A DNA stretch of 64,000 bases. It comes from JAUWOY01 sp034431315 (GTDB taxonomy: Bacteria > Chloroflexota > Anaerolineae > VGOG01). The stretch is taken from NCBI GenBank assembly GCA_034431315.1, contig DAOUDK010000132.1, forward strand, positions 1 through 64,000, written 5' to 3'. This document shows positions 7,869 to 17,122 of the stretch, piece by piece; the stretch's first letter is position 1, and the number at the start of each line of letters is the position of its first letter. The notes below the pieces were generated by a model that saw only the letters and a list, made by a program, of their open reading frames with translations, ran no database searches and was not told the origin of the DNA. Position numbers and translations under genes: made by a program.

Positions 7869-8828
7869 CTAGAGCAGCACGTCCAGTGCCCCATCGTCGT
7901 CGAAGTGCTCGCGAAAGCGGGTGACGAAGTCGGCCAGGGTGTAGCGGTGGCTCTGCGGGCCGATCCGCTCCAGGGCGTAGGTAGCCGCCAGCGCCCCCAT
8001 CCGCCCCGCCAGGTGCCAGGAGAGGCCCAGGGCCAGCCCCTTGATCAGTCCCGCCCGGAAGGCATCCCCAACCCCAGTAGGGTCGTTGCCTCGCTTGGGG
8101 GGCACCGCCGGAATGTTGTAAATCTCCCCTTTCGCCCAGATGCGCGCTCCCTCCGCTCCCAACGTGACGACGCAGGCGCGGGTCGGAGCGGATTGTATCG
8201 CTTCGGCGCTCAGGCCGGTTTTCCCCCGCAGCAGTTCGAACTCGTAATCGTTGATCACCAGCAGGCTGCACCCTTCAAGCCCCTTCCGCAGATCCTCGCC
8301 AGCCAGGCGGATGATCTGCTGGCTGGGGTCGTACAGATAAGGGATGCCCAGTTCCTGGCACTCGGCAGGGTACTTCACCATCGCCTGGGGATCGTTGGGG
8401 GAGATGACAGCCAGGTCAATCTCGCTAGCTTCTAAATCGTGGAAGGAAAGCTCCCGCGCGCGGGCCATCGCACCGGTGTAGAAACTGGCGATCTGGTGGC
8501 CGGCCTGGTCGGTGTTGACGAAGAACGAGGCAGTGAACAGGTCAGGTTCGTCGCGGATAAGAGAGGTGTCCACTCCGTGTTGTTCCAGCCACTGGCGGTA
8601 TTCAACGAAGTCCTGCCCCGCCGTGGCCATGATCCGCGGGCGCTCGCCCAGTAAAGTCAAGCTGTAGGCGATGTTAGCCGCGCAGCCCCCCCGTTGTCGC
8701 CGCATCTCGTCCACCAGGAAGCTGAGGGAGATGCGGTCCAGTTGGTCGGGCAGGATGTAATCGGCGAAGCGGCCCGGAAAAGTCATTAGATAATCGTAGG
8801 CGATGGAACCGGTTACGACAATGTTCAT
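7869..8828 (-). CDS. PfkB-family carbohydrate/nucleoside kinase
   Basis: This is a ribokinase-superfamily kinase that phosphorylates a sugar or nucleoside with ATP. It shows the N-terminal VVTGSIAYDYLM strand, PfkB signature 1 (RGGCAANIAYSLTLLG) and signature 2 DPTGVGDAFRAGLIKG, which holds the catalytic Asp and the anion-hole GVGD. The presence of NDYEFELL is also typical. ATG 8828, preceded by GTGGAG, is preferred over an ATG four codons upstream. The start lies 15 bases after the sigma factor stop, so the two genes are probably cotranscribed. The early DYLM and the FPGRF stretch resemble adenosine-kinase-like members, but the substrate is not certain. Confidence 0.88.
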   Translation of the reverse strand: MNIVVTGSIAYDYLMTFPGRFADYILPDQLDRISLSFLVDEMRRQRGGCAANIAYSLTLLGERPRIMATAGQDFVEYRQWLEQHGVDTSLIRDEPDLFTASFFVNTDQAGHQIASFYTGAMARARELSFHDLEASEIDLAVISPNDPQAMVKYPAECQELGIPYLYDPSQQIIRLAGEDLRKGLEGCSLLVINDYEFELLRGKTGLSAEAIQSAPTRACVVTLGAEGARIWAKGEIYNIPAVPPKRGNDPTGVGDAFRAGLIKGLALGLSWHLAGRMGALAATYALERIGPQSHRYTLADFVTRFREHFDDDGALDVLL

Positions 8829-8842
8829 GCTGCTCCACAAGG

Positions 8843-10030
8843 CTAACCGAGATAGGTCTTCAGTCGGCGGCTGCGCCGGGGGTGACGCAGCTTGCGCAAG
8901 GCTTCGCCCTCGATTTGGCGGATGCGTTCTCTGGTCAGGCCGAATTTCTGCCCCACTTCCTCCAGGGTATAACTATGCCCGTCCTGGAGGCCGAAGCGCA
9001 GCCGTAGGATCCGCGCCTCCCTGGGGGTGAGGGTGCCCAAAACATCCCCCATTGTCTCTGCCAACAGATGTTGGTAGGCGGCTTCCGACGGCGCCAGGAT
9101 CTTCTGGTCTTCGATGAAGTTCCCCAGTTCGCTGTCTTCCTCCTCGCCCACTGGTCTCTCTAGAGAGATCGGGCGCCGCGAGGCTCTGAGTATCCACTGC
9201 ACTTTATTTGGCTCCAGCCCGACTTCTTCAGCTATCTCCTCCGGGCTGGGCTGGCGCCCCAATTCCTGCTCCAATTCTCGCGCTGTCCGGTATAGTTTTC
9301 GGATGCGGTCGCTCATGTGGACTGGGACGCGGATAGTTCGCCCTTGCTCGGCCAGGGCTCGGGTGATAGACTGCCTGATCCACCAGGTGGCGTAGGTAGA
9401 CAAGCGATGGCCTCGATGGTAGTCGAACTTCTCCACGGCCTTCATCAAGCCGAGGTTGCCCTCCTGGATGAGGTCCAGGAAGGGCACCCCATGGCCCAGA
9501 TATCTCTTGGCTATACTAACCACCAGCCTGGTGTTGGCTTTGATGAGATGCTGGCGGGCCTCTTCACCCCGCTCGATTTCCCGCCCCAGCCTCTCCCTTT
9601 CCTCAGGGTCATGACCGTCTCTAACAAGGCGTCGCCGGGCCATCCGTCCATATTCCACCTGCCGAGCCAGTTCCGTTTCTTGCTCGGGGGTTAGAAGGGG
9701 CACACGGGCCATCTCCTTGAGATATAGAGTGATAGTGTCGTCAGCAGCAATCTCGCTTAGGTCAAGGGCCCTCTCTATATCCTCCACCAAAGCTGACGGC
9801 TCCCCTGCTTCCGCCTTCTTCCTTTCCTCCTCGGCCTCCTCCTCGCTTTCGTAGATCTCAATGCCCTGGTCGTGGAGGTCGGTGAAGAACTCTTCCAGTA
9901 GGGGAAGGTCCCTCTCTGCCTGGGGAAACGCCTCTAATATCTCACTAGAGGTGATATATCCTCGCTTACTGGCCTTCTCCAGCAGTTTTTGCGTTGTATT
10001 CGATTCTTCTTGACGTTTCGACTGTGCCAT
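8843..10030 (-). CDS. rpoD: Primary RNA polymerase sigma factor (RpoD/SigA type)
   Basis: This sigma-70 family subunit directs RNA polymerase to promoters. Region 1.2 starts near residue 98 (TLYLKEMARVPLLTPEQE). Region 2 contains NLGLMKAVEKFDYHRGHRLS and TYATWWIRQSITRAL, the -10 recognition and melting part. Region 3 follows, and region 4 has the helix-turn-helix YTLEEVGQKFGLTRERIRQI for the -35 box. An acidic 90-residue N-terminal extension replaces region 1.1. The length (395 residues) and region 1.2 point to a group 1 or 2 factor. The six near-consensus promoters in this window fit such a protein. The neighbouring kinase gene follows after 14 bases. Confidence 0.93.
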   Translation of the reverse strand: MAQSKRQEESNTTQKLLEKASKRGYITSSEILEAFPQAERDLPLLEEFFTDLHDQGIEIYESEEEAEEERKKAEAGEPSALVEDIERALDLSEIAADDTITLYLKEMARVPLLTPEQETELARQVEYGRMARRRLVRDGHDPEERERLGREIERGEEARQHLIKANTRLVVSIAKRYLGHGVPFLDLIQEGNLGLMKAVEKFDYHRGHRLSTYATWWIRQSITRALAEQGRTIRVPVHMSDRIRKLYRTARELEQELGRQPSPEEIAEEVGLEPNKVQWILRASRRPISLERPVGEEEDSELGNFIEDQKILAPSEAAYQHLLAETMGDVLGTLTPREARILRLRFGLQDGHSYTLEEVGQKFGLTRERIRQIEGEALRKLRHPRRSRRLKTYLG

Positions 10031-10137
10031 CGGCTGGTTTGTTCTCGCTCTAGCTAGCGCTTCAGTATAATCTCTCTGCTACTACTATTACTACTATATC
10101 ATACATCGAGCATATTATCAAATTCTGTCCCAAGGCA

Positions 10138-11685
10138 TCAGACTTGCCGCCGCGGTCGGTACTGAATCGCCTCGGCCAGATGACTCGTCTCTATCCGCTC
10201 CGAACCCGCCAGATCGGCGATGGTGCGAGCCAGCTTCAGAACACGGTGAAAGGCCCTGGCGCTCATCGCCAGTTGTTGCATGGCCGCCTTGAGCAGACTG
10301 CGCCCCGCCCCGTCAACCTTACAGTACTCCCTGACCTCAGCCGGCCCCATGTCGGCGTTGCAGCGTATGGCCTGGACGCTGCTGTGCCCCGCGATGCCAG
10401 CAAAGCGCCCCCGTTGCATTTCCCGCGCCTTCTCTACCCTGGCTCTGATGTCCTCAGACTTCTCCCCCAGCCGATCGTCGGTCAGCTTGTCGTACTCCAC
10501 CCTGGGCACCTCGACGTGGATGTCAATGCGATCCAAGAGAGGTCCGGAGATGCGCTTCTGATAGCGGCTGACCATCGAGAGGGAGCAGGTGCACTCCTTG
10601 ACGGGATCATTGAAGTAGCCGCAAGGGCAGGGGTTCATGGCAGCGATCAGCATGAAGTTGGCGGGGAAGGTCAGGGTGCCCGCGGCCCGGCTGATGGTCA
10701 CGATGTGATCCTCTAGGGGTTGACGCAAAACCTCAAGGGTCCGCATACCGAACTCTGGCAGTTCATCCAGGAAAAGGACGCCGCGATGGGCCAGGCTGAT
10801 CTCCCCAGGGCGGGGCCAACGCCCACCACCCACCAGGCCGGCGTGGCTGATGGTATGATGGGGAGCACGGAAGGGCCGATGGCGAATCAGCGGGGTCTCC
10901 GGCGGCAGCGATCCGGCCACGGAGTAGATCTTAGTTACCTCAATGCACTCATCCGCCGTCATCCGGGGCAGGATGGATGGCATGGAACGCGCCAGCAGGG
11001 TCTTGCCAGCGCCCGGCGGGCCGGTCATGATCACGTTGTGGCCGCCGGCCGCTGACACCTCCAAGGCCCGCTTTACGTGCTCCTGGCCCTTGACGTGGGA
11101 GAAGTCCACAGCGTAGGGCGGGAGCTCGTCGGCGCTGAGGTCCAAGTCATAGTAGCGATACGGTTCAATGGAACGAAGCCCCTGGAGGTGGGCGACTAGG
11201 GACGAGAGGTCAGTCACGGGTATGACCTCTAGCTCTTGGATGAGGGCCGCTTCCGGCGCGTCTACTGCTGGCACGAAAGCAGTGTGAAGGCCGCGCTCTT
11301 TGGCCAAGGCCGCCATGGGGAGGATGCCGGTGGTGTGGCGAACCCCGCCGTCGAGGGAGAGTTCACCGACGAAGAGGGCGTTCTCGACCCGATCGGGCCA
11401 GGCCTGCTCAGAAGCCAGGAGGATGCCCACGGCGATGGGCAGGTCGTAGGCCGGGCCCTCTTTGCGCAGGTCGGCCGGAGCCAGGTTGACTGTGAGGCGT
11501 TTGTTGGGGTAGATCAAACCCGAGTTCTTTATGGCCGATCTCACCCGCTCCCGCGATTCCTGGACAGCCGCGTCGGGCAGGCCGACGATAGTTAAGCTAG
11601 GCAGCCCGCGCGAGGTGTCTACTTCTACTTCGACGATGGCTCCGTCCAGGCCGATTACGGCGCAACTGGTAACCTTGGCTAGCAT
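10138..11685 (-). CDS. YifB/ComM-family Mg-chelatase-like AAA+ ATPase
   Basis: ComM-type helicases promote branch migration during natural transformation; many bacteria carry homologues of unproven role. The N-terminal ChlI-like domain (VDTSRGLPSLTIVGLPDAAV) is followed by a P-loop GPPGAGKTL at about residues 222-230, Walker B FLDELPEF, the Cys-rich stretch NPCPCGYFNDPVKECTC and a C-terminal Mg-chelatase helical domain ending QYRPR. At 515 residues it is complete. It is the second gene in a minus-strand series between a surface protein and the sigma factor. Only the family assignment is firm; competence genes are not visible here. Confidence 0.93.
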   Translation of the reverse strand: MLAKVTSCAVIGLDGAIVEVEVDTSRGLPSLTIVGLPDAAVQESRERVRSAIKNSGLIYPNKRLTVNLAPADLRKEGPAYDLPIAVGILLASEQAWPDRVENALFVGELSLDGGVRHTTGILPMAALAKERGLHTAFVPAVDAPEAALIQELEVIPVTDLSSLVAHLQGLRSIEPYRYYDLDLSADELPPYAVDFSHVKGQEHVKRALEVSAAGGHNVIMTGPPGAGKTLLARSMPSILPRMTADECIEVTKIYSVAGSLPPETPLIRHRPFRAPHHTISHAGLVGGGRWPRPGEISLAHRGVLFLDELPEFGMRTLEVLRQPLEDHIVTISRAAGTLTFPANFMLIAAMNPCPCGYFNDPVKECTCSLSMVSRYQKRISGPLLDRIDIHVEVPRVEYDKLTDDRLGEKSEDIRARVEKAREMQRGRFAGIAGHSSVQAIRCNADMGPAEVREYCKVDGAGRSLLKAAMQQLAMSARAFHRVLKLARTIADLAGSERIETSHLAEAIQYRPRRQV

Positions 11686-11724
11686 TTATTATCTCCCCCC
11701 GATGTTCACCCACCCCTGCGGCTG

Positions 11725-13959
11725 TTATCTTTTGGCGATGACTGGCAGGTATATCCGTTTCAATGTCGGCGTGTACTCTGGCGTGGTTGTCGCTGTGCCA
11801 GTTGGAGTCGGCGTGGCCGTTGGCGTGGGCGTCGGGGTGTTGGTAGCTGTCGGCGTGGCCGTCGACGTGGCCGTTGGTGTGGCCGTCGGCTGATCGCCAT
11901 CACTACGGGGATAGCCATCAGTCAGTGGGATGCCCTCGTAGCCTTCGGTCAAGTCGCCGCTGCCGCTGGCCTTCTCCACCACTACCACGGCGGGCAAAAG
12001 CGGCCCGTCCCCCTCCACATCCGTGACCCACATCACCCCCGAGCCAGTGAAGGCATCGGGCACACTGCCCAGGTCGTCCAGCCTGACGTAGCTCACGTGG
12101 TTGGGTTCGATTGTCAGGGGCACGGTGGTTAACGGGCCATCCCCACCGTAGATGTCCAGCGCGACGTGCAGCCTGTTCTGGACTGAGTTATTACGAAAGG
12201 CTATCTCTGAGCTCCAGCCCTGATCGTTCTTCACCAGGCGAGGCAGGGCAATGGCCTCTACTCCTTCCACCCGATCCTGCGGTATGGCATTGTAGCTCAT
12301 TCCCTGTCCTGTGCTAGAGTTGAGTAGCTTTACCATGGCATAGACCGGCGAGCCGGGGATCTCATCTTCTGTTGGGGGCAGGATACGGCTTTGCGATTCG
12401 ATCACTGCTGCGCCTATAAACTGACCAGGCAGTGCGTCGAAGGCCGGGACGTAGAAGCTCTGGGAGCCGTTGGCGCATATCCAATCGCTTAGGGAGTGGA
12501 CAAGCTCACCGTTTTCGCCCAAGAAGCTCACCGTGACGAAGGTGGGCTGCGCCGTCTGAGTCAGGTTCTGTACCTGGACAACGGTGCTCCATTCCTGGCC
12601 CAGGTAGATCAAGGGGCCATAGCTGACCAAAGAGCCGCTGACCTCTTCCAGCAACGGCACCTGATGAGTGAATAGCATATCATGGCCCCATTCGTCCACG
12701 ACGATGCCCAGGGGCACGATAGCGCTGATCGAGGCTGATCCCCGCCAGCCATCGCCCAGAGCGCCGGGCACGTCCGTGCGATAGGTCTCGCCTGGAGCCA
12801 CTTGCTCGATGTGTTGAGCATACTGAATCTGACAGCTATCCTGCTCCTGGTAGTAGATCCACACTGATGCACAGATCTGGCCAGAGTTCTGGATATAGAG
12901 CTCCGTGTCAGAACCATCATAAGCCCTTTTGTTCAGAGGGGCGAAGTAAGCGAACGTAGGGCTTGGCTCATCTAGTTCTTCTGAGATGCCGGTGTAGGCG
13001 CTGGAGACGGTTGTGCCACCATCGTCCGGTCCCACCCGATGGACTGTCACTGCCAAGACTCCACCTCGAGCTTCAGCTTCCCACTGTCTTATCCAAGTAA
13101 GCCAGGCCGAGGAATCGTCTACAGCGTTTTGGGCCTCCTCGCATTTCGTATTCAATTGGTCTAGCGAGACCGGATAGACTATGGCCGCCCTCGCTCCGGC
13201 CGGGACATCCCCCTTCACTGTCCAGGCGCTGCCAGGAGGGATGAGGGCGGAACAGAGGCTGGCTATGGGGCCGGGGTCGTTATCGGGGCACGCACCGGAG
13301 TAATCCCCCCACAGGAACATGATGGCACTGGTCGGTAGAAAGCCCACGTTCTGCACCTGGATCAGTGTCTCCCAGCCCTCTCCAACCTGGATAATGGGCA
13401 ACTGGATGGGCACGCCCAGTTCAGGGATCGGCGTAGGTGTAGGTGTGGGCGTCGAGGTTGGCGTATCTGTAGGCGTGGGCGTGGGTGTGGGAGTATTGGT
13501 CGGCGTTGAGGTGGAAGTGGGCGTATTCGTTGGTGTGGGAGTACTGGTGGGTGTACTTGTTGGCGTGCTCGTCGGGGTTGCACCTACGAGCTGGATGGTC
13601 CAGCTCCCGACTGGACACCTCGGGTCGTCGGCGTGCATGGTTGCAACCCCAGGGACTCCTTCGAGATAGACGGTGATCGGAACCATATCGCCATCGTACA
13701 AGGGGCCCGCTATAAAGTCCGGCTCGATTCGCCCTTCATGTCCAGCTACCCACAGGCGAATATTAGTTGACTGAGTGTGTTCTTTCTCATTGAATTTCAA
13801 CCATCCTTCGAGCTGAACTTCCTTGCCTGTGACGGTGATTTCGCTGGGAAAGCCCACAAACTCTAACTCCCCAAGCGAAGCCGTCACCATTGCCGTCCAG
13901 GCCCAGAGAAGGCCCAGGGCAACCACTATCGTTACCACTAGAACTTTGTTCCTCGTCAT
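11725..13959 (-). CDS. Secreted protein with Thr-Pro-rich linkers and C-terminal YLPVIAKR
   Basis: This is a probable exported cell-surface protein. ATG 13959 follows GGGAGG by seven bases and begins MTRNKVLVVTIVVALGLLWA, a signal peptide or anchor. After an immunoglobulin-like first 120 residues comes a linker of TPTSTPT/TPTNTPT repeats, then about 500 residues of beta-rich segments containing repeated YLGQEWSTVVQVQN and GEGWETLIQVQN phrases, which suggest three or four copies of one domain. A second TPTATPT linker leads to the extreme C-terminus RIYLPVIAKR. Such tails recur in Chloroflexota surface proteins, as far as I recall, and may be a sorting tag. No catalytic motif is visible; adhesion or envelope structure is a guess. 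Confidence 0.8.
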   Translation of the reverse strand: MTRNKVLVVTIVVALGLLWAWTAMVTASLGELEFVGFPSEITVTGKEVQLEGWLKFNEKEHTQSTNIRLWVAGHEGRIEPDFIAGPLYDGDMVPITVYLEGVPGVATMHADDPRCPVGSWTIQLVGATPTSTPTSTPTSTPTPTNTPTSTSTPTNTPTPTPTPTDTPTSTPTPTPTPIPELGVPIQLPIIQVGEGWETLIQVQNVGFLPTSAIMFLWGDYSGACPDNDPGPIASLCSALIPPGSAWTVKGDVPAGARAAIVYPVSLDQLNTKCEEAQNAVDDSSAWLTWIRQWEAEARGGVLAVTVHRVGPDDGGTTVSSAYTGISEELDEPSPTFAYFAPLNKRAYDGSDTELYIQNSGQICASVWIYYQEQDSCQIQYAQHIEQVAPGETYRTDVPGALGDGWRGSASISAIVPLGIVVDEWGHDMLFTHQVPLLEEVSGSLVSYGPLIYLGQEWSTVVQVQNLTQTAQPTFVTVSFLGENGELVHSLSDWICANGSQSFYVPAFDALPGQFIGAAVIESQSRILPPTEDEIPGSPVYAMVKLLNSSTGQGMSYNAIPQDRVEGVEAIALPRLVKNDQGWSSEIAFRNNSVQNRLHVALDIYGGDGPLTTVPLTIEPNHVSYVRLDDLGSVPDAFTGSGVMWVTDVEGDGPLLPAVVVVEKASGSGDLTEGYEGIPLTDGYPRSDGDQPTATPTATSTATPTATNTPTPTPTATPTPTGTATTTPEYTPTLKRIYLPVIAKR

Positions 13960-14053
13960 TTTCAAACCTCCCTTATCGTTCTTCCCCAAGTTTATCACAA
14001 AGTGAATTTAAAAGCAAAAACCTTCTCTTCTGAGCTTCCCTTCCGAGTAAAAC

Positions 14054-14082
14054 TTGACAAGCTTCCCGATGTGGGGTAATAT
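14054..14082 (+). promoter_or_regulatory. Sigma-70-type promoter of the mutase operon
   Basis: TTGACA (14054-14059) and TAATAT (14077-14082) are separated by 17 bases, 75 bases ahead of the mutase ATG at 14157. No cobalamin riboswitch motif was recognised in the leader. Confidence 0.7.
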
Positions 14083-14156
14083 TGCTATGCCCTGCCCAGG
14101 CAAAGGGTTTGATCATCATCAAAGTAGAATTTTGGACCAAGTGATAGGGGAGGCAA

Positions 14157-15815
14157 ATGAGCGAAGACTTCTTTGATAGAGAGCACTGGGAGCGCGAGAT
14201 ACTCGAACCTGCTCTTCGACGCCATCCTGAGCGTCGGGAGCGCTTTGAAACGTCCTCAGGCATCGAAGTGGAGCGGGTCTATACGCCGCAGGAAGCCGAA
14301 ATAGACTACGTCGAGGATTTGGGTTTCCCAGGCCAATATCCCTTCACCCGCGGCGTGTACCCCACCGTGTACCGCGGCCGCCTGTGGACTATGCGCCAAT
14401 ACGCAGGCTATGCCACCGCTGAGGAGTCTAACCGCCGCTACAAGTATCTACTATCCCAGGGCCAGACGGGCCTGTCAGTGGCCTTTGACCTGCCCACCCA
14501 GATCGGCTACGACTCAGACCATCCCCTGGCCGAGGGAGAGGTTGGGAAAGTCGGGGTGGCCATTGATTCCCTGGAGGACATGGAAACCCTCTTCGGAGGC
14601 ATCCCCCTCGACAAAGTCAGCACCTCCATGACCATCAACGCACCCGCAGCCATCCTCCTCGCCATGTACATCGCGGTGGCCAGGAAGCAGGGGATAGATC
14701 CCCAGGTATTGCGGGGCACCATCCAAAACGATATCCTGAAAGAGTACGTAGCCCGAGGGACCTACATCTTCCCACCCCAACCCTCCATGCGCATCATTAC
14801 CGATATATTCTCTTACTGCAAAGAAAACCTCCCCCGCTGGAACACCATTTCCGTCTCAGGTTATCACATCCGTGAGGCTGGAGCGACGGCGGTGCAAGAG
14901 GTGGCCTTTACCCTGGCCAACGCCATCGCCTACGTGGAGGCAGCCATCAAAGCTGGCCTGAGCGTGGACGAGTTTGCCGGCCGGATTTCCTTCTTCTTCA
15001 ACGCTCATAACAACTTTTTGGAGGAAGTGGCCAAGTTCAGAGCGGCTCGCCGGCTGTGGGCCAGGATAATGAAGGAGCGATTCGGAGCGCGCCAGCCCCG
15101 CTCCTGGATGTTACGCTTTCACACCCAGACGGCTGGCTGCACCCTGACCGCCCAGCAGCCCGATAACAACGTGGTGCGAGTGACTCTTCAAGCTCTGGCC
15201 GCTGTGCTGGGGGGCACGCAATCGCTGCACACCAACTCCCGCGACGAGGCATTATCGCTGCCCACCGAGAAATCGGTTCAAATCGCCCTCAGAACCCAGC
15301 AGATCATCGCCCACGAGAGCGGGGTGGCCAATACCATAGATCCCCTGGCCGGCAGCTACTACGTCGAGTCGCTGACCAACGAAATCGAGAGCAGGGCTAA
15401 AGAATACATCGAGAAGATTGACGCGCTGGGCGGGGCGTTGGCAGCCATTGAGCGAGGCTTCATCCAGCGGGAGATCCAGGAGAGCGCCTATCGCTATCAG
15501 CGAGCCGTGGAGCAGGGGGAGCAGATCATGGTGGGCGTCAACGAATTTGTGATTCAAGAGGAAACGACTTTGCGACGGCTGAAGGTTGATCCTGCAGTAC
15601 AGGAGCAGCAGATCGAGCGGCTGCAGGCTATCAGGGAGCGGCGCGATAGTGAGAAGGTGCAGAGCCTGCTGACTCGATTGAGGGGAGCAGCACAGGACAC
15701 AGAGAATCTGTTGCCCATCATCCTGGAGTGCGTGGAGGCTTACACCACCTTGGGTGAAATCTGCGGAGTGCTGCGGGAGGTATTCGGCGAGTACAAACCC
15801 ACGCTGGCGCTGTAG
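14157..15815 (+). CDS. Methylmalonyl-CoA mutase large (catalytic) subunit
   Basis: This adenosylcobalamin enzyme interconverts (R)-methylmalonyl-CoA and succinyl-CoA. The 552-residue protein has the TIM-barrel substrate domain only; the B12-binding domain is a separate gene (19409-19807). Substrate-defining residues seen are Tyr82 in WTMRQYAGYATAE and Arg200 in KEYVARGTYIFPP, matching the Tyr89 and Arg207 that bind the carboxylate in the Propionibacterium enzyme; His237 (SGYHIREAG) is the conserved catalytic His. ATG 14157 follows GGGGAGG. It is the first gene of a co-directional series with epimerase, adenosyltransferase and MeaB. The Tyr/Arg pair separates it from the paralogue at 17672. 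Confidence 0.92.
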   Translation: MSEDFFDREHWEREILEPALRRHPERRERFETSSGIEVERVYTPQEAEIDYVEDLGFPGQYPFTRGVYPTVYRGRLWTMRQYAGYATAEESNRRYKYLLSQGQTGLSVAFDLPTQIGYDSDHPLAEGEVGKVGVAIDSLEDMETLFGGIPLDKVSTSMTINAPAAILLAMYIAVARKQGIDPQVLRGTIQNDILKEYVARGTYIFPPQPSMRIITDIFSYCKENLPRWNTISVSGYHIREAGATAVQEVAFTLANAIAYVEAAIKAGLSVDEFAGRISFFFNAHNNFLEEVAKFRAARRLWARIMKERFGARQPRSWMLRFHTQTAGCTLTAQQPDNNVVRVTLQALAAVLGGTQSLHTNSRDEALSLPTEKSVQIALRTQQIIAHESGVANTIDPLAGSYYVESLTNEIESRAKEYIEKIDALGGALAAIERGFIQREIQESAYRYQRAVEQGEQIMVGVNEFVIQEETTLRRLKVDPAVQEQQIERLQAIRERRDSEKVQSLLTRLRGAAQDTENLLPIILECVEAYTTLGEICGVLREVFGEYKPTLAL

Positions 15816-16008
15816 GCCAGCTTCATAGATGCGGCGTGACTGCAATATGCATACATGGTGACAACCTATGACCGAGGCACATTCGAGCGCATGGCAGGGC
15901 AAGCGGCGTGGTTTGCCCCAATGGACGACAAGGTCAGGCGTTAGTGCAGCAAGAAGGCGTTTTAGGGTTAACATTGACTACAATCTGTATATATGACGGA
16001 GGAGTTCC

Positions 16009-16662
16009 ATGTTAAAAGACCTCTTTTCTTCATCGGCACGGGTTCAAATCCTGAGCCTCTTGTTGTTGAACCCCGACACCAAGTTCTACCAGAGGGAGAT
16101 CGAGACCATAACGGGCCTGGCCATACGCTCCATCCAGCGGGAAACCGAAAAACTGGAAGCCTTGGGAGTGCTTCACAAGTTCGCTGAGGCCAACAAAGTA
16201 TACTTTCAGGGCAACCGTGACTACAACTTGTTCCCAGAGCTGAGAAGGATGCTCCTCAAGACGGTCGGCTTGAAGGTTGTCCTGGCGGATGAACAGGCCG
16301 ACGAGCGGATTAAGGCCGCCCTTATCCACGGCCCCTTCGCTGCGGGGCGGGAAAAACCAACCGATCCCATAGCGATTTTTGTGGTGGGAGACGTCTCCAA
16401 GCAAGAGCTTCAAGCCAGGGCCGAGGAGGTTCAAAGCTCCATCGGCAGGGAGATCACTTGCTACGTCCGCACCCCCCAGAGCTTTCGCAGCAGGGTTCAA
16501 TTGGGTTACGGCTTCGTGGCCAACGTGCTGGCCGGCCCGAAGCTGTTTCTGATCGGCGATAAGAGGACGTTGCGCTCGCTGGCTACCGGGGCATGGGGGC
16601 AAGGGGTGCCCCCCAAGCGCGAGAGCGCTGCGGAGGTATTCCAATGGTGGAACGTTCCTTGA
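16009..16662 (+). CDS. Winged-helix protein with degenerate nucleotidyltransferase domain
   Basis: Residues 1-75 form an ArsR/MarR-like winged helix (LFSSSARVQILSLLLLNPDT, REIETITGLAIRSIQRETEK). The next part looks like the MNT nucleotidyltransferase fold, but its active site is broken: the usual GS-ARGE motif reads IHGPFAAGREK and the catalytic D-D pair reads DPIAIFVVGD, so only one Asp remains and it is displaced. The protein probably regulates transcription rather than transferring nucleotides. It sits between the mutase and epimerase genes, with ten bases to the latter, so control of this operon by a CoA or cobalamin signal is an attractive inference. ATG 16009 follows GGAGG. Confidence 0.7.
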   Translation: MLKDLFSSSARVQILSLLLLNPDTKFYQREIETITGLAIRSIQRETEKLEALGVLHKFAEANKVYFQGNRDYNLFPELRRMLLKTVGLKVVLADEQADERIKAALIHGPFAAGREKPTDPIAIFVVGDVSKQELQARAEEVQSSIGREITCYVRTPQSFRSRVQLGYGFVANVLAGPKLFLIGDKRTLRSLATGAWGQGVPPKRESAAEVFQWWNVP

Positions 16663-16672
16663 GGGGGGAGCC

Positions 16673-17074
16673 GTGATCAAGAAGATAGACCACATCGCCA
16701 TCGTTGTGCACAATATCGAAGAAGCTCTACAGGTTTATGAGGGAGCTTTGGGCATCGAGTTGGCCGAGGTCAAAGAGATGCCGGAGCAGGCAGTGAGAAT
16801 TGCCTTTTTGCCGGTGGGTGAAAGCGAAATCGAGTTAGTGGAGCCTATCACCGCCGAGAGCGGCGTTGCCAGATTCCTGGAGAAGCGGGGCGAGGGATTG
16901 CACCACGTCTGCTTAGAGGTTGATGATATCGAGGCCGCGCTGCAGGATTTGGCGGCCCAAGGAATCCGGATCATTGACGAGCAGCCTCGCCGGGGAGCTC
17001 ACGGCCGAGTAGCCTTCCTGCATCCCAAGAGCGCCCACGGCGTGCTCATCGAGCTGATCGAAAAGCCGCGCTAG
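16673..17074 (+). CDS. mce: Methylmalonyl-CoA epimerase
   Basis: This VOC-superfamily enzyme inverts the (S)/(R) centre of methylmalonyl-CoA so that the mutase can use it. The 133-residue protein has the paired beta-alpha-beta-beta-beta modules with metal-ligand positions in KIDHIAIVV, IELVEP, GLHHVCLEV and GVLIELIE. The GTG start at 16673 follows GAGGGGGGAG directly after the previous stop. Location among mutase, adenosyltransferase and MeaB genes supports the call over other glyoxalase-fold enzymes. Confidence 0.9.
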   Translation: MIKKIDHIAIVVHNIEEALQVYEGALGIELAEVKEMPEQAVRIAFLPVGESEIELVEPITAESGVARFLEKRGEGLHHVCLEVDDIEAALQDLAAQGIRIIDEQPRRGAHGRVAFLHPKSAHGVLIELIEKPR

Positions 17075-17122
17075 TGAAGCGGCATCGTTTCGGCTCTATC
17101 TTGTTTAAGGAGGAAGGATCTC

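Noticed and set aside
7753..8271. N-terminal extension of the MFS protein
   Set aside because: The frame runs through the heptamer array and the pfkB gene on the same strand; only from 7752 does it look like a transporter.
13960..14156. Cobalamin riboswitch before the mutase operon
   Set aside because: The leader is short and I find no B12-box-like conserved core; a plain promoter explains the region.
16029..16045. GGGTTCAAATCC, like a tRNA T-arm
   Set aside because: It lies inside the regulator gene in frame and no acceptor or anticodon stem can be drawn around it.
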